38,610 nucleotides of DNA. Origin: Akkermansia muciniphila (GTDB taxonomy: Bacteria; Verrucomicrobiota; Verrucomicrobiia; Verrucomicrobiales; V1-33). This document shows, piece after piece, positions 16,246 through 24,687 of this stretch (position 1 is the first letter of the stretch; each line of letters begins with the position of its first letter). A program made the translations under genes and the position numbers. Under the pieces are notes generated by a model. That model was not told the origin of the DNA. It saw nothing but the letters and a program-made list of their open reading frames with translations, and ran no database searches. The DNA lies in contig CAMDJM010000047.1 of assembly GCA_945900785.1 (NCBI GenBank), positions 1-38,610 on the forward strand, written 5' to 3'.

Positions 16246-17586
16246 TCACGATAACACCCGCGCCATCAGCTTGGAATTGCGGCCGCTTTTCTGGAGCCTG
16301 CTGAGGCGCTCCGGCGGCAGCAGATCCTCCTGGGCGGGGAGGAATCCCAGTTTGTTGCCGAAGTAATTGTAAGCCTGGGTGCTGAGGGCGAAGAGGATTT
16401 TCGCCCCGAACGCGCGGGCGCGCTTCTCCGCGAATTTGACCAGCTTTTTCCCATAACCCATTCCCTCGTGGCTGCGGCGGATGTAAAGGAAGCCTACTTC
16501 TGCCAGTTTTTCCTCAGGATAGGAGCGCACCATCACCGTGCCCACCAACTGGCCATCCACCTCCAGCACAAAGTAGTCGCCGAGATGCTCGCGGATTTCC
16601 TGACGACTGCGGGCCACGATTTCCTCATCATCCACCGCGCGCCGCACCAGTCCGATGATGCCAGGAATGTCCGCCTTGCGGGCCGGGCGGATTTGTTGAT
16701 AGGCATCCGCATAAATCATGGTGCCCACGCCTTCGATGCTGAAAAGCTCGCCCAGCAGCGCATCATCCGTGCGCCCATCCAGAAAGTGCGCCCGCGGCAC
16801 CCCGCCTTCACAGGCCCGGGCAGCATGGCGGATCTGCACGTGCTTCAGATTGCCAGGATCCCCCGCCGCCGGTGCCGTGACAGCAGCAGACGCGGGACCC
16901 GCTCCAGCCACTCCGATGGCTGCGACCGGTGCGCTGGAGAGCGCTTTGGCCTCCTCTACGGAAAGCTGGCGGATGCGCGTCCCGGTGACGTCTTCGATGG
17001 CGCCCGGGCCTACAAAAAGCAGCTTGGAAGCGCCAAGCGCGATAGCCACTTCCACCGCAGTCGCGGCAGAGTTGACCCGGAGCACCCGGCCTTGCTTTTC
17101 ATAGCCCAGCGGCGGGATGATAGGCACCATGCCATCGCCGATGAAAAGCTTGAGGGATTGCGCATCCACCCGGTCGATCGTGCCGGTGCTGCAAAGGTCC
17201 TTGCCCCGGATCACCCCAGCAGGATGGGCCGCCACCGCATTGGCCACTCCAGCCCGCAGGCCCACCACCGTCAATTGCTGCATCAGATCAGTCGTAAGAC
17301 GGCTGATAGCGTCCAGCGCGACTTCCAGCGTCGCCTCATCCGTGACTCCAGTGGCATCGGCATTGGATAGGGTCACCCCACGTTTGGCTGCCAGCTCCGC
17401 GATCTGGTGCCGGGCACCGAAAACCACCACCAGCTTGATGCTCAGGGAATGCAGCACCGCCAGATCCAGCATCACATTCGCCATGTTTTCATGCTCGATG
17501 ATTCCACTATCAATGAGGACAATGAAGGTCTGGCCACGAAACTGCGGCACGTAGCGGAGGATGCCTCGGATATCGTCGTATTTCAT
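16246..17586 (-). CDS. argA: Amino-acid N-acetyltransferase (N-acetylglutamate synthase)
   Basis: A 446-residue enzyme for the first step of arginine synthesis, acetyl-CoA plus glutamate giving N-acetylglutamate. The N-terminal amino-acid-kinase-like domain (about 1-290) contains FRGQTFIVLIDSGII, FGARHQI and the DGMVPIIPPLGY segment. The C-terminal GNAT domain (about 298-446) has the acetyl-CoA loop RRSHEGMGYGKK at about 370-381. This is the classical E. coli-type two-domain layout. An Ala/Gly/Pro-rich low-complexity insertion at about 217-247 is not usual and probably forms a flexible surface loop in the kinase-like domain. The gene is followed by an intrinsic terminator and diverges from the 17754 gene. 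Confidence 0.93.
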   Translation of the reverse strand: MKYDDIRGILRYVPQFRGQTFIVLIDSGIIEHENMANVMLDLAVLHSLSIKLVVVFGARHQIAELAAKRGVTLSNADATGVTDEATLEVALDAISRLTTDLMQQLTVVGLRAGVANAVAAHPAGVIRGKDLCSTGTIDRVDAQSLKLFIGDGMVPIIPPLGYEKQGRVLRVNSAATAVEVAIALGASKLLFVGPGAIEDVTGTRIRQLSVEEAKALSSAPVAAIGVAGAGPASAAVTAPAAGDPGNLKHVQIRHAARACEGGVPRAHFLDGRTDDALLGELFSIEGVGTMIYADAYQQIRPARKADIPGIIGLVRRAVDDEEIVARSRQEIREHLGDYFVLEVDGQLVGTVMVRSYPEEKLAEVGFLYIRRSHEGMGYGKKLVKFAEKRARAFGAKILFALSTQAYNYFGNKLGFLPAQEDLLPPERLSRLQKSGRNSKLMARVLS

Positions 17587-17753
17587 CAGGGGGTATGCAG
17601 GAGAGCGGGCGGGCGGCTGGGGTGAAGCGGATACAACGGCCTCGATTCAGGAAAATCAAGACCCTATCGGGCCAGGACAAAAGCCCGGAAAGCCCGGATC
17701 GCGCAAGTTCCAGACTTGATTTTGGCCGCAGGGGCTGGTTTGATCGCCGCATT

Positions 17754-18968
17754 ATGGCAACCATAGCAGTATTGGGCACTCTCGATTCCAAAGGACATGA
17801 ACATGCCTTCGTGGCAGAGGTCATCCGTGGCCAGGGGCACGAACCCCTGTTGATTGATGTCGGCTGCCTTGAGCCGCCTCAAGTGACGCCCGGCATTTTG
17901 CGCACGGAGATCCTGCCTGCCCTGACGGACATGCCGGTGGACCGCGGCCTCCGGGTGGCAGCCATGGCCGAGGCCGTGCCTGGATTTGTCGCCGGTCTGG
18001 CCGCCTCCGGGCGGATCCAGGGGATTATTTCCCTCGGTGGGGGCGGCGGCACTGCCATCGCCAGTGCAGCCATGCGCGCGCTGCCGCTGGGATTTCCCAA
18101 GCTCATGGTCTCCACCTTGGCCAGTGGCAATACCGCCCCCTACATGGGCGTGAAGGATATTGTGATGATGCCATCAATCGTTGACGTGGCCGGCCTGAAC
18201 CGCATTTCCCGGAAACTCTTCACCCAGGCCGCCGGTGCCATCTGCGGTATGGTAGCCGTGTCAGCCCAGGCCGGTGCCCAGGAAGCCGGAGATGCCAAGC
18301 CCCTCATCGTCGCCAGCATGTTTGGCAACACCACAGCCTGCCTCACGGAAGCCAAGCGCCTCCTTGAGGAAGCCGGCTATGAAGTCCTCGTCTTTGCCGC
18401 CACCGGCCAGGGCGGCCGCACCATGGAGTCCCTCATCGAAACTGGGCTGGTCGCTGGCGTGCTGGACATTACCACGACGGAGTGGGCAGATGAGCTGGTC
18501 GGCGGCGTGCTCAACGCCGGTCCCCACCGCCTCGAGGCTGCAGCCAAGGCTGGAGTGCCAGCCGTGGTGGCACCCGGTTGCCTGGATATGGTGAATTTCG
18601 GTGCCCCGGAATCCGTGCCTGACAAATTCAAGGACCGTTTGTTCTATCACCACAATCCACAGGTCACCCTCATGCGCACCACGGTGGATGAAAATGCCGC
18701 ATTGGGCCGCATCATCGCTGACAAATTAAACAGCTATACCGCGCCCGTCACCGTGCTCCTGCCCCTGGGTGGCATCAGTGTCGTCAGCGCCCCCGGCGGG
18801 CCATTCCACGACGCAGCGGCCGACGCCGCCCTCTACACCGCCCTGAAGTCAGGACTCCGCGCCGGCATTCCGGTGCAGGAATTCCCCGGCAATGTCAATG
18901 AACCCGGCTTTGCCGCCGCCTGTGCCACTGCCTTGCTGGCGAACATCGCCGCCAAATCAAAAGCCTGA
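17754..18968 (+). CDS. Tm-1-like ATP-binding / UPF0261 family protein
   Basis: About 404 residues. MATIAVLGTLDSKGHEH is the signature start of the UPF0261/Tm-1 N-terminal domain, whose plant member Tm-1 binds ATP and blocks tobamovirus replication. The glycine-rich SLGGGGGTAIASAAM and the later DITTTEWADELVGG also match the family. Bacterial members have no settled function; some have been linked to sugar-acid or lignin-derived compound metabolism by gene neighbourhood. The start at ATG 17754 was chosen by family alignment; the open frame extends 53 codons upstream without family-like sequence. The 167-bp gap to argA should hold divergent promoters. Confidence 0.85.
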   Translation: MATIAVLGTLDSKGHEHAFVAEVIRGQGHEPLLIDVGCLEPPQVTPGILRTEILPALTDMPVDRGLRVAAMAEAVPGFVAGLAASGRIQGIISLGGGGGTAIASAAMRALPLGFPKLMVSTLASGNTAPYMGVKDIVMMPSIVDVAGLNRISRKLFTQAAGAICGMVAVSAQAGAQEAGDAKPLIVASMFGNTTACLTEAKRLLEEAGYEVLVFAATGQGGRTMESLIETGLVAGVLDITTTEWADELVGGVLNAGPHRLEAAAKAGVPAVVAPGCLDMVNFGAPESVPDKFKDRLFYHHNPQVTLMRTTVDENAALGRIIADKLNSYTAPVTVLLPLGGISVVSAPGGPFHDAAADAALYTALKSGLRAGIPVQEFPGNVNEPGFAAACATALLANIAAKSKA

Positions 18969-18984
18969 CCCCGGACCCAACGGA

Positions 18985-20811
18985 TCAGGGTTGGGTGATC
19001 TTCAGCCGCAAAAAGCGCTTTGCCAGTGAAATAGCCTCGGGATCCCGTGCCGTCACCAGATCCGCTTCCCCTGCTGCCACCGTGGATGCGATCCATGGAT
19101 GAATCAACCCATCGACTGACGACCACCGGTTCACCCACGGACCGGCTGGACTTTCCGCCGATTGCAGGGTCACCGTATTCCCACTGAGAAACCGGCGCAG
19201 CGGAAACGTATAGGTTAGATGATTCGCAGCCAGCCCCGCCAGCAGATCATGGAAGGTGGCCTGAACCGGCAGGGATCCCAAGGCAAACTCCACGAAATTC
19301 AGCCGTCCATCCTGATCCGGATCCGCACCGGAAACCGCATCCCCGGCGGAGCCAAAGGCCTGCCGTGCCGCCCAGCCGGCATAGGAATCCGATACCGTCA
19401 CCTCGAAGGAGGAAGTCGCGGTTTGATTGTCCAGATCCGTGGCCGTCAGTGTGACCCGGGTGGTGCCAGGCAGCAACGGAGTCAGGGTCAAATCCGTCCC
19501 CGCCAGCGATGCCCCTGCCACTCCCGCCGGAAGTGTGGCAACCGACAAAGCCAGCGCAGGGATGGCCGCTGCCGCATTGATTCTGACAAGCGCCGCAGGG
19601 TCATAGGAGGCTGGCGGCGTTCCCCGGACCGGGGTCGCAGCCATGGCCCCATTGATAGCCGTGTAGCTGCGCTGGGGCAATGCGGCGATGGCATCCGCGA
19701 CCGTCATCCCATTTCCAGCCACGCGGGCGAACACCGCAAACCCTTCGTTTTGATTGTCAAGATTGCCGGCGTTATTGGCGAGGTTGATGAAGAACTGATT
19801 GGTGGCGCTGTTGACGATCGAATTCCGTGCCATGGAAATGGTGCCACGCCGGTTGGAAATATTGGGTTCGTTCACCACCACAGGCTGGGTAGGCACCACT
19901 GAGGCCGTGGCATCGGCCCGGAAAGCTCCTCCCTGAATAATGAAACCCGGGACACTCCGATGAAAAATCGTATTCAGGAAATCGCCCCGGTTCAAATAAC
20001 CCAGGAAATTAGTCACCGTGGCCGGGGCGCTGTCAGGGTAAAACACAAAGTCCATGGGCCCCATGTCTGTAGTGAGACGGGCCGCTGAGGAAACATCAGG
20101 ATCCGTGAAAAGCGTGTTGGCAGAAATCACCGCCGGGCCCGCGCCCGTCACCAGGGCACGGTCCGCCAGCGCCGGCCCGGAAACCGGTGGCAGCAGCGCG
20201 GGCGGATCAAGGTAAACCCGCAAGGTTAGAGGCGCAGTGGCCATATATCCATTCGCGTGGGTAATCGCGACCTGCCCGGTCGTTTTGCCGGCAGAGGTTG
20301 GCACCCCCGAAATGAGCCCCGTCGTGGGATTCAACGTCAAGCCGCCCGGCAGCGCGGTGATCGCATAGCCCGTGACCTGCGCAGGGCTGGTTGAAGTGAG
20401 ATTGAAGCTGAAAGATTTTTGCAGATAAGCCGCCAGAAAGGTGGTGCTGCTGACGACCGGGGGAGTGGTGACGCTTGCCGGTCCAGCATACGCGGAGTAT
20501 TCCCTGGGTGAGCCGAGGTATGCCCGGACTTGAAATTGATAGGAAGTGGATGGCGTGGCAGGAGTGAGGGTAATGGTGGTGGTATTGGAGGCAATAACCA
20601 AATTGATGACATTGAAGGTCCCACTGTTGCCAGCCCGGAAGGATACTTCAAAGCCAGTCTCATTATTGGAATTGTCCTGCCAAGCCAGAGTCACTGCAGT
20701 AGGACCAGGAGCCGAAGCTGTCAAGTTGGTAGGATCTGCGGGAGGGGCAGCCAGAACCGGCAAAGCGGTTCCAGCAGAAAAAAGCAGGAAAAAGCAGGAG
20801 AAGAGGCGCAT
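18985..20811 (-). CDS. Secreted cyclophilin-type peptidyl-prolyl isomerase with FnIII domain
   Basis: About 608 residues. The signal peptide is MRLFSCFFLLFSAGTALPVLA; an upstream ATG (20856) would add 15 non-signal-like residues. A fibronectin type III domain follows (DPTNLTASAPGPTAVTLAW), then a putative Ig/cadherin-like domain (GLTLNPTTGLISGVPTSAG). The cyclophilin domain lies at about 255-405. It contains DSAPATVTNFLGY, FHRSVPGFIIQGGAF and NQFFINLANN, matching catalytic-site segments (F-H-R and Q-x-G-x-F). It is followed by an Ig-like stretch. The C-terminus carries the DPDQDGRLNFVEFA loop and ends KRFLRLKITQP, the tail shared with two other secreted proteins here. It probably assists folding outside the cytoplasm. 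A cyclophilin with FnIII and this tail is an unusual architecture. Confidence 0.88.
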   Translation of the reverse strand: MRLFSCFFLLFSAGTALPVLAAPPADPTNLTASAPGPTAVTLAWQDNSNNETGFEVSFRAGNSGTFNVINLVIASNTTTITLTPATPSTSYQFQVRAYLGSPREYSAYAGPASVTTPPVVSSTTFLAAYLQKSFSFNLTSTSPAQVTGYAITALPGGLTLNPTTGLISGVPTSAGKTTGQVAITHANGYMATAPLTLRVYLDPPALLPPVSGPALADRALVTGAGPAVISANTLFTDPDVSSAARLTTDMGPMDFVFYPDSAPATVTNFLGYLNRGDFLNTIFHRSVPGFIIQGGAFRADATASVVPTQPVVVNEPNISNRRGTISMARNSIVNSATNQFFINLANNAGNLDNQNEGFAVFARVAGNGMTVADAIAALPQRSYTAINGAMAATPVRGTPPASYDPAALVRINAAAAIPALALSVATLPAGVAGASLAGTDLTLTPLLPGTTRVTLTATDLDNQTATSSFEVTVSDSYAGWAARQAFGSAGDAVSGADPDQDGRLNFVEFALGSLPVQATFHDLLAGLAANHLTYTFPLRRFLSGNTVTLQSAESPAGPWVNRWSSVDGLIHPWIASTVAAGEADLVTARDPEAISLAKRFLRLKITQP

Positions 20812-20909
20812 CGGGAATGGCTGTTTTATCAGAGTGCAGGCTGTGGTCAAAGCCATTTATCACTGTGGTGTCCCATGCCCGGCCTGGATGGGATCCGGTT
20901 TTTGCCCCA

Positions 20910-20945
20910 TTGACGACGTGCCTTGCTGCAATTTACTTGCGGCAA
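20910..20945 (+). promoter_or_regulatory. Candidate promoter with paired-palindrome operator for the metal ABC operon
   Basis: TTGACG (20910-20915) and TTTACT (20932-20937), spaced 16 nt, could be -35 and -10 boxes. Two palindromes, TTGCTGCAA (20923-20931) and TTGCGGCAA (20937-20945), start 14 bases apart and overlap the spacer and start region. A transcript from here would begin within a few bases of ATG 20947, so the mRNA would be leaderless or nearly so. A metal-responsive repressor site is the natural guess, but the sequence does not match a Zur or MntR consensus I know. Confidence 0.45.
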
Positions 20946-20946
20946 G

Positions 20947-21876
20947 ATGAAATCCCGATTTTTGCAAGTGCTGCTGCTGCTTGGCCTGAGCTGCTGGGGG
21001 ACTGGATCCGCCATGGCAGAGCTGAAAGTGGCTTCCCTGCATCCTTTGCTCACCGATTTGGCAAAACAAATCGGAGGAGACAAAGTAACTGTGCTGGCCG
21101 TGGTGGCGGCAGGCACGGACGTGCACCACTTTTCCCCATCGACCCAGCACATGAAGCAGGTGGCAGGTGCCGATCTGGTGCTGGCTTCTGGAAAGGGACT
21201 GGAAAACTACCTTGGTAAATTGCGCGATAACATGAGTGCCGGCCAGGTGCTGCTGGAAGTGGGGGAGGCGATCCCCTCCCTGGAACTCAGCGAAGCGGCC
21301 GCACTGATGGAAGCGGCAGAACAGGGTCATGCCGGACATGTTCATGGTGGGGTAGACCCCCATTGGTGGAATAGTGTAGATAACATGCAGCGGGCCATCC
21401 GCGTCGTGACGGCAGCTTTTTCAAAGGCAGATGCCAGCAATGCTGCTGTTTATGAGACCAACGCCGCCGCTTATGGGAAAAAACTGGGCGAACTGAAAAA
21501 GTGGGCAAAGCGCGAGTTCAGCAAAATTCCCTCCGGACATCGGAAACTGGCCACAGCACACCTTTCCCTGGGCTATTTTGCCCAGGAGTTTGGCTTCAAG
21601 CTGATTCCCGTGCAGGGCCTGAATCCGGAGATTCCTGCCACCTCGAAGGATCTGGCTGCCGCCGTGAATACCATCCGCAGCAGTAAAGTCAGGGCGGTCT
21701 TTCCTGAGCAGGGAGTGAACCCGAAGCACCTCGAAAAAATCGCGGCTGAAACCGGCGTCGTGTTCAGCGGCGAATTGGTGGCGGATGGCAATGGGATCGG
21801 CCCTCTATCAACTTTTACCGGAGCCTTCGAACACAATGTCCGTGAAATGGTAAAGGCCCTCGTGCCGGCTCCCTGA
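20947..21876 (+). CDS. Zinc/manganese ABC transporter substrate-binding protein (ZnuA/TroA family)
   Basis: A 309-residue exported cluster A-1 binding protein that captures a divalent metal in the periplasm for the adjacent ABC transporter. The signal peptide is MKSRFLQVLLLLGLSCWG with likely cleavage after SAMA. Expected metal-ligand regions are DVHHFSPST (His60/61), GVDPHWWNS (His139), GHRKLATAHLSLGYFA, and FPEQGVNPKHL, where Glu may be the fourth ligand. A short His-rich segment (QGHAGHVHGG) just before His139 suggests zinc, as in ZnuA. ATG 20947 is the first family-like start; it lies one base after a TTGCGGCAA palindrome and has no Shine-Dalgarno. It is the first gene of a four-gene operon. 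Confidence 0.92.
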   Translation: MKSRFLQVLLLLGLSCWGTGSAMAELKVASLHPLLTDLAKQIGGDKVTVLAVVAAGTDVHHFSPSTQHMKQVAGADLVLASGKGLENYLGKLRDNMSAGQVLLEVGEAIPSLELSEAAALMEAAEQGHAGHVHGGVDPHWWNSVDNMQRAIRVVTAAFSKADASNAAVYETNAAAYGKKLGELKKWAKREFSKIPSGHRKLATAHLSLGYFAQEFGFKLIPVQGLNPEIPATSKDLAAAVNTIRSSKVRAVFPEQGVNPKHLEKIAAETGVVFSGELVADGNGIGPLSTFTGAFEHNVREMVKALVPAP

Positions 21877-21897
21877 TGGCTTTTGGAATGGAACTTT

Positions 21898-22344
21898 ATG
21901 CGTGGATTTCCCTTGTTGAATTTGCTCCTCCTGGCCGGGTGCCTTGCTCTGCTGGTGATCCCGCTGAGCCGGATCAACCGCCCTTCGGCGAGCCGCCTGG
22001 CAATTGAAAAAATGCCGGTTGGAAAGACGGATGCCGGAACTCCGGTGCACCTGGTGCTGCGCTTTGTCCACGCGCCCAAAACGGTCACTCTGACACGGGA
22101 GGGAAAAGCGCTGACCCTGCAGGGCAGCGGTCTGGAGCGCACGGTGGATGGTGTCTGGCCGTTGCAGGATGACGCCTTGGAGTTTACCGTGACCGCAGCC
22201 TGGGAACCGGGGACGGCCCAAGGAATGGTGGAGATAAAGGTGGCCCCGGATGGCCGGGCGGAGCAGTTGCAAAACATTTGGAGCGATGAGCCCGGAGCCC
22301 CTTTGGACGAAGTAGTGCGCTTCACCTGGAGGAAAAAAGCATGA
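21898..22344 (+). CDS. Unknown small membrane-anchored protein in the metal transporter operon
   Basis: 148 residues, not recognised. MRGFPLLNLLLLAGCLALLVIP is one hydrophobic segment; LAGC inside it could be a lipobox, but hydrophobic residues continue after the Cys, so a membrane anchor is as likely. The remainder is a probable extracytoplasmic beta-rich domain (VHLVLRFVHAPKTVTLTR, then LEFTVTAAWEPG and MVEIKVAPDG). There are no His or Cys clusters. The gene lies 21 nt after the binding protein and overlaps the ATPase start by ATGA, so it is cotranscribed. GGAA-type sequence lies before ATG 21898. It may be an accessory of metal uptake; its function is unknown. Confidence 0.75.
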   Translation: MRGFPLLNLLLLAGCLALLVIPLSRINRPSASRLAIEKMPVGKTDAGTPVHLVLRFVHAPKTVTLTREGKALTLQGSGLERTVDGVWPLQDDALEFTVTAAWEPGTAQGMVEIKVAPDGRAEQLQNIWSDEPGAPLDEVVRFTWRKKA

Positions 22345-23111
22345 ACCCCGCCCAAGTGTCAGGACATCCCGGACCGGGCGGAGCGGAGCATTGCTATCAC
22401 TGCGCCCAGCATCACGAACTCCAGGTGCGCGGAGTGAGCGTGCGGTATCAAAAAACCGAAGCTTTAACGGATATCAGTTTTGCCACCAGCTGTGGGAATA
22501 CCGTGGCCCTGATCGGCCCGAACGGCGCGGGTAAAAGCACGCTGTTAAAGGCAATCGCCGGTCTGGTTCCGCGCTCCGGAGGCTCGATTCAATGGCGCGG
22601 GGCCAAGGTGTCCCAGTGGCACCGCGAGTTTGCCTATCTGCCGCAGCGGGAAGATGTTGACTGGAGCTTCCCCGTGACCGTGCGGGGTCTGGTGGAAATG
22701 GGCCGCTACTGCCAGTTGGGCTGGTGGCGGCGGTGGCGGGAACTGGATGAAATCCAGGTCACCAAAGCGCTCGCCGCGATGCACCTGGAAGGATTGGAAG
22801 GCAGACAGATCAGCGAGTTGTCAGGCGGCCAGCAGCAGCGGGCGTTCATCGCCCGCGCCCTCGCCCAGGAAGCCCATGTGCTGATGCTGGATGAGCCGTT
22901 CAATGGGCTGGACCGGCCGGCGAGGGAGAGTCTCTCGCTGTTGCTCCGGCAGCAGGCTGCGGAAGGACGCCTCGTGATCGCCAGTCACCATGACTTGAAC
23001 ACCGTCGCCGGTTTATTCGATGAAGTGCTGATATTGAACCGGCGGGCGGTCGCTTTCGGCCCGGTGGCGGGGGTTTTTACGGAGGCAAATCTGAGTTTGG
23101 CTTATGGATGA
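22341..23111 (+). CDS. Zinc/manganese ABC transporter ATP-binding protein
   Basis: A 256-residue ATPase of the metal-uptake ABC family. It has Walker A GPNGAGKST at 59-67, Q-loop FAYLPQREDVDWSFPVTV, signature LSGGQQQR at 160-167, Walker B LMLDEP at 181-186, and the switch His in ASHHD. The Q-loop phrase PQREDVDW is typical of ZnuC/MntB-type proteins. Before the nucleotide-binding domain there is a roughly 27-residue extension with a Cys/His-rich cluster, HCYHCAQHH (17-25), not present in usual family members. The start ATG overlaps the previous stop (ATGA), and the end overlaps the permease start by 8 bases. Confidence 0.93.
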   Translation: MNPAQVSGHPGPGGAEHCYHCAQHHELQVRGVSVRYQKTEALTDISFATSCGNTVALIGPNGAGKSTLLKAIAGLVPRSGGSIQWRGAKVSQWHREFAYLPQREDVDWSFPVTVRGLVEMGRYCQLGWWRRWRELDEIQVTKALAAMHLEGLEGRQISELSGGQQQRAFIARALAQEAHVLMLDEPFNGLDRPARESLSLLLRQQAAEGRLVIASHHDLNTVAGLFDEVLILNRRAVAFGPVAGVFTEANLSLAYG

Positions 23112-23934
23112 TATTCTTTCCTATCCTTTTTTCCAGCGGGCGCTGCTGGGAGCCCTGATCATCGGCTTCACCAATGGCTGCTTCAGTGCCTATGTGGTGC
23201 TGAAGCGGAGCGCGCTGGTGGCAGGCTCCCTGTCCCACGCCCTGTTGCCAGGCATCGCCGGGGGCATTCTGGTGGCCGGATCCCTCACGGTTTGGAGTGC
23301 TTTTCTGGGGGCGCTGATCGCGGCCTTGCTGGTAGTGCTCGGTTCCCTCGCCGTGGCACGGTCCTCACGGCTGGATCAGGGCACTTCGCTGGCTGTCATT
23401 TTTACGATCGCTTTCGCGGCTGGGCTTATCATGCTGAAGTATGTGCCCGTGCAGGTAAAACTCGAGGATTACCTGTTCGGGGATATTCTGAACATTTCCG
23501 CCACCGATTTGTGGGTGGCCTTCGGCATTGGCACCGTGACCCTCACCCTGACGACCGCGCTGCAGCGGCCCATTTTGCTGACCCTTTTTGAACCCTCGGT
23601 CGCCGCAGCCCAGGGCGTGCCCGTCAGGGCGCTGAATTACCTGATCATGACCCTGCTGGTGCTGGTGATGATCTCCTCTCTCCAGGCGGTTGGTTGTATC
23701 CTGGCCCTGGGGCTCGTCGTCGCCCCCGGAGCCACCGTCTTCCTTCTCACCAATTCCACCCGGGCCATGTTTTGGGGGGGTGGCCTGCTGGGCGCAGCAG
23801 GGGCGGCAGGTGGCATGTGGATCGCCCACTGGGGGGATTTCCGGCCTGGAGCCGTGATCACGATCCTGCTGGGAGCAGCGTTTTTACTGGCCTTTATGCT
23901 CGGTCCGCGCAGCGGATTTTTCCGCCGGTCCTAA
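23104..23934 (+). CDS. Zinc/manganese ABC transporter permease
   Basis: A 276-residue integral membrane protein of the ABC-3 family, forming the metal channel with the preceding ATPase and binding protein. About eight hydrophobic segments are visible, for example FLGALIAALLVVLGSLAV and YLIMTLLVLVMISSL. The motif VLKRSALVAGSLSHALLPG, which includes the conserved S-x-S-H-A-L-x-P, is diagnostic. LQAVGCILALGLVVAPGAT is also typical. It overlaps the ATPase gene by 8 nt and ends only 39 nt from the convergent lutC stop. Confidence 0.93.
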   Translation: MDDILSYPFFQRALLGALIIGFTNGCFSAYVVLKRSALVAGSLSHALLPGIAGGILVAGSLTVWSAFLGALIAALLVVLGSLAVARSSRLDQGTSLAVIFTIAFAAGLIMLKYVPVQVKLEDYLFGDILNISATDLWVAFGIGTVTLTLTTALQRPILLTLFEPSVAAAQGVPVRALNYLIMTLLVLVMISSLQAVGCILALGLVVAPGATVFLLTNSTRAMFWGGGLLGAAGAAGGMWIAHWGDFRPGAVITILLGAAFLLAFMLGPRSGFFRRS

Positions 23935-23973
23935 GGGTAGTCGCCCGGCCCAGTGAAGAAACACCATGGGAAT

Positions 23974-24687
23974 TCAGTAAAGAATCACCGTGAGCTTTTT
24001 AGGCCCATGAGCCCCCAGCACGAGAATGCGTTCGATGTCCCCCGTGCGGCTGGGGCCGGTGATGATCGTGATCATGCTCGGCCATTGGGCAGGCCCATAG
24101 GTGTGATGGAGCAATTCGTAGGCTGAGGGCAGATCGGGGACCATTTGATCCAGGCGGGCGATAACCACGTGATGCGGAGGAAGCACGGACAAAGCGCGCC
24201 CTCCTCCACTGCGGGTGGTGAGCAGGATGGAACCCGTCTGCGCGATGAGCGCATCACACCCGCTGATGCCGGCATCACAGCGCTCCAGTGCATGAACGTC
24301 GTAACCGCCATCGGTGTTGATTTGATTCAGGCCTAACGCGGCAGATGCTCCGGCGGCGATACCATGCCCATGGGTGGCGACACGGGCCCAGCCTTCCGCC
24401 TCTGACAAGGCACGCAACTGACGGTGCGCCGCCCCGGCATCTGCGGCCACGATGACGGAAGTCCTGAGATCAAAGGAATTTTTCGTGAACAGGGTGATCC
24501 ACTCCGCTTCAGTATGGCCCACACTGGGCAGCCAGTCCCTGGCTCCGCTGGCGGCAGTGCGCGCCGCCGTGAGGCTGTCCGGTTGCTGCGCTGTGGGATG
24601 ATGGCCTAAGTGGTGGGATCCCGGTTTAGGGGAAGCGGTTTTTAAGGCATCGCGGATGCGGCTGAAAATTTTGTCGCGTTCTGTCAT
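23974..24687 (-). CDS. lutC: LutC-type lactate utilization protein
   Basis: A 237-residue LUD-domain protein, third member of the LutABC L-lactate dehydrogenase complex, which oxidises lactate to pyruvate in the cytoplasm with iron-sulfur cofactors. MTERDKIFSRIRDAL is the typical N-terminus, and the C-terminal GPSRTGDIERILVLGAHGPK is the family hallmark. ATG 24687 was chosen because AAAGGAGG lies 6 bases upstream, the strongest Shine-Dalgarno in the window. An upstream ATG at 24738 has none. The start overlaps the lutB stop (ATGA), so translation is coupled. Confidence 0.92.
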   Translation of the reverse strand: MTERDKIFSRIRDALKTASPKPGSHHLGHHPTAQQPDSLTAARTAASGARDWLPSVGHTEAEWITLFTKNSFDLRTSVIVAADAGAAHRQLRALSEAEGWARVATHGHGIAAGASAALGLNQINTDGGYDVHALERCDAGISGCDALIAQTGSILLTTRSGGGRALSVLPPHHVVIARLDQMVPDLPSAYELLHHTYGPAQWPSMITIITGPSRTGDIERILVLGAHGPKKLTVILY

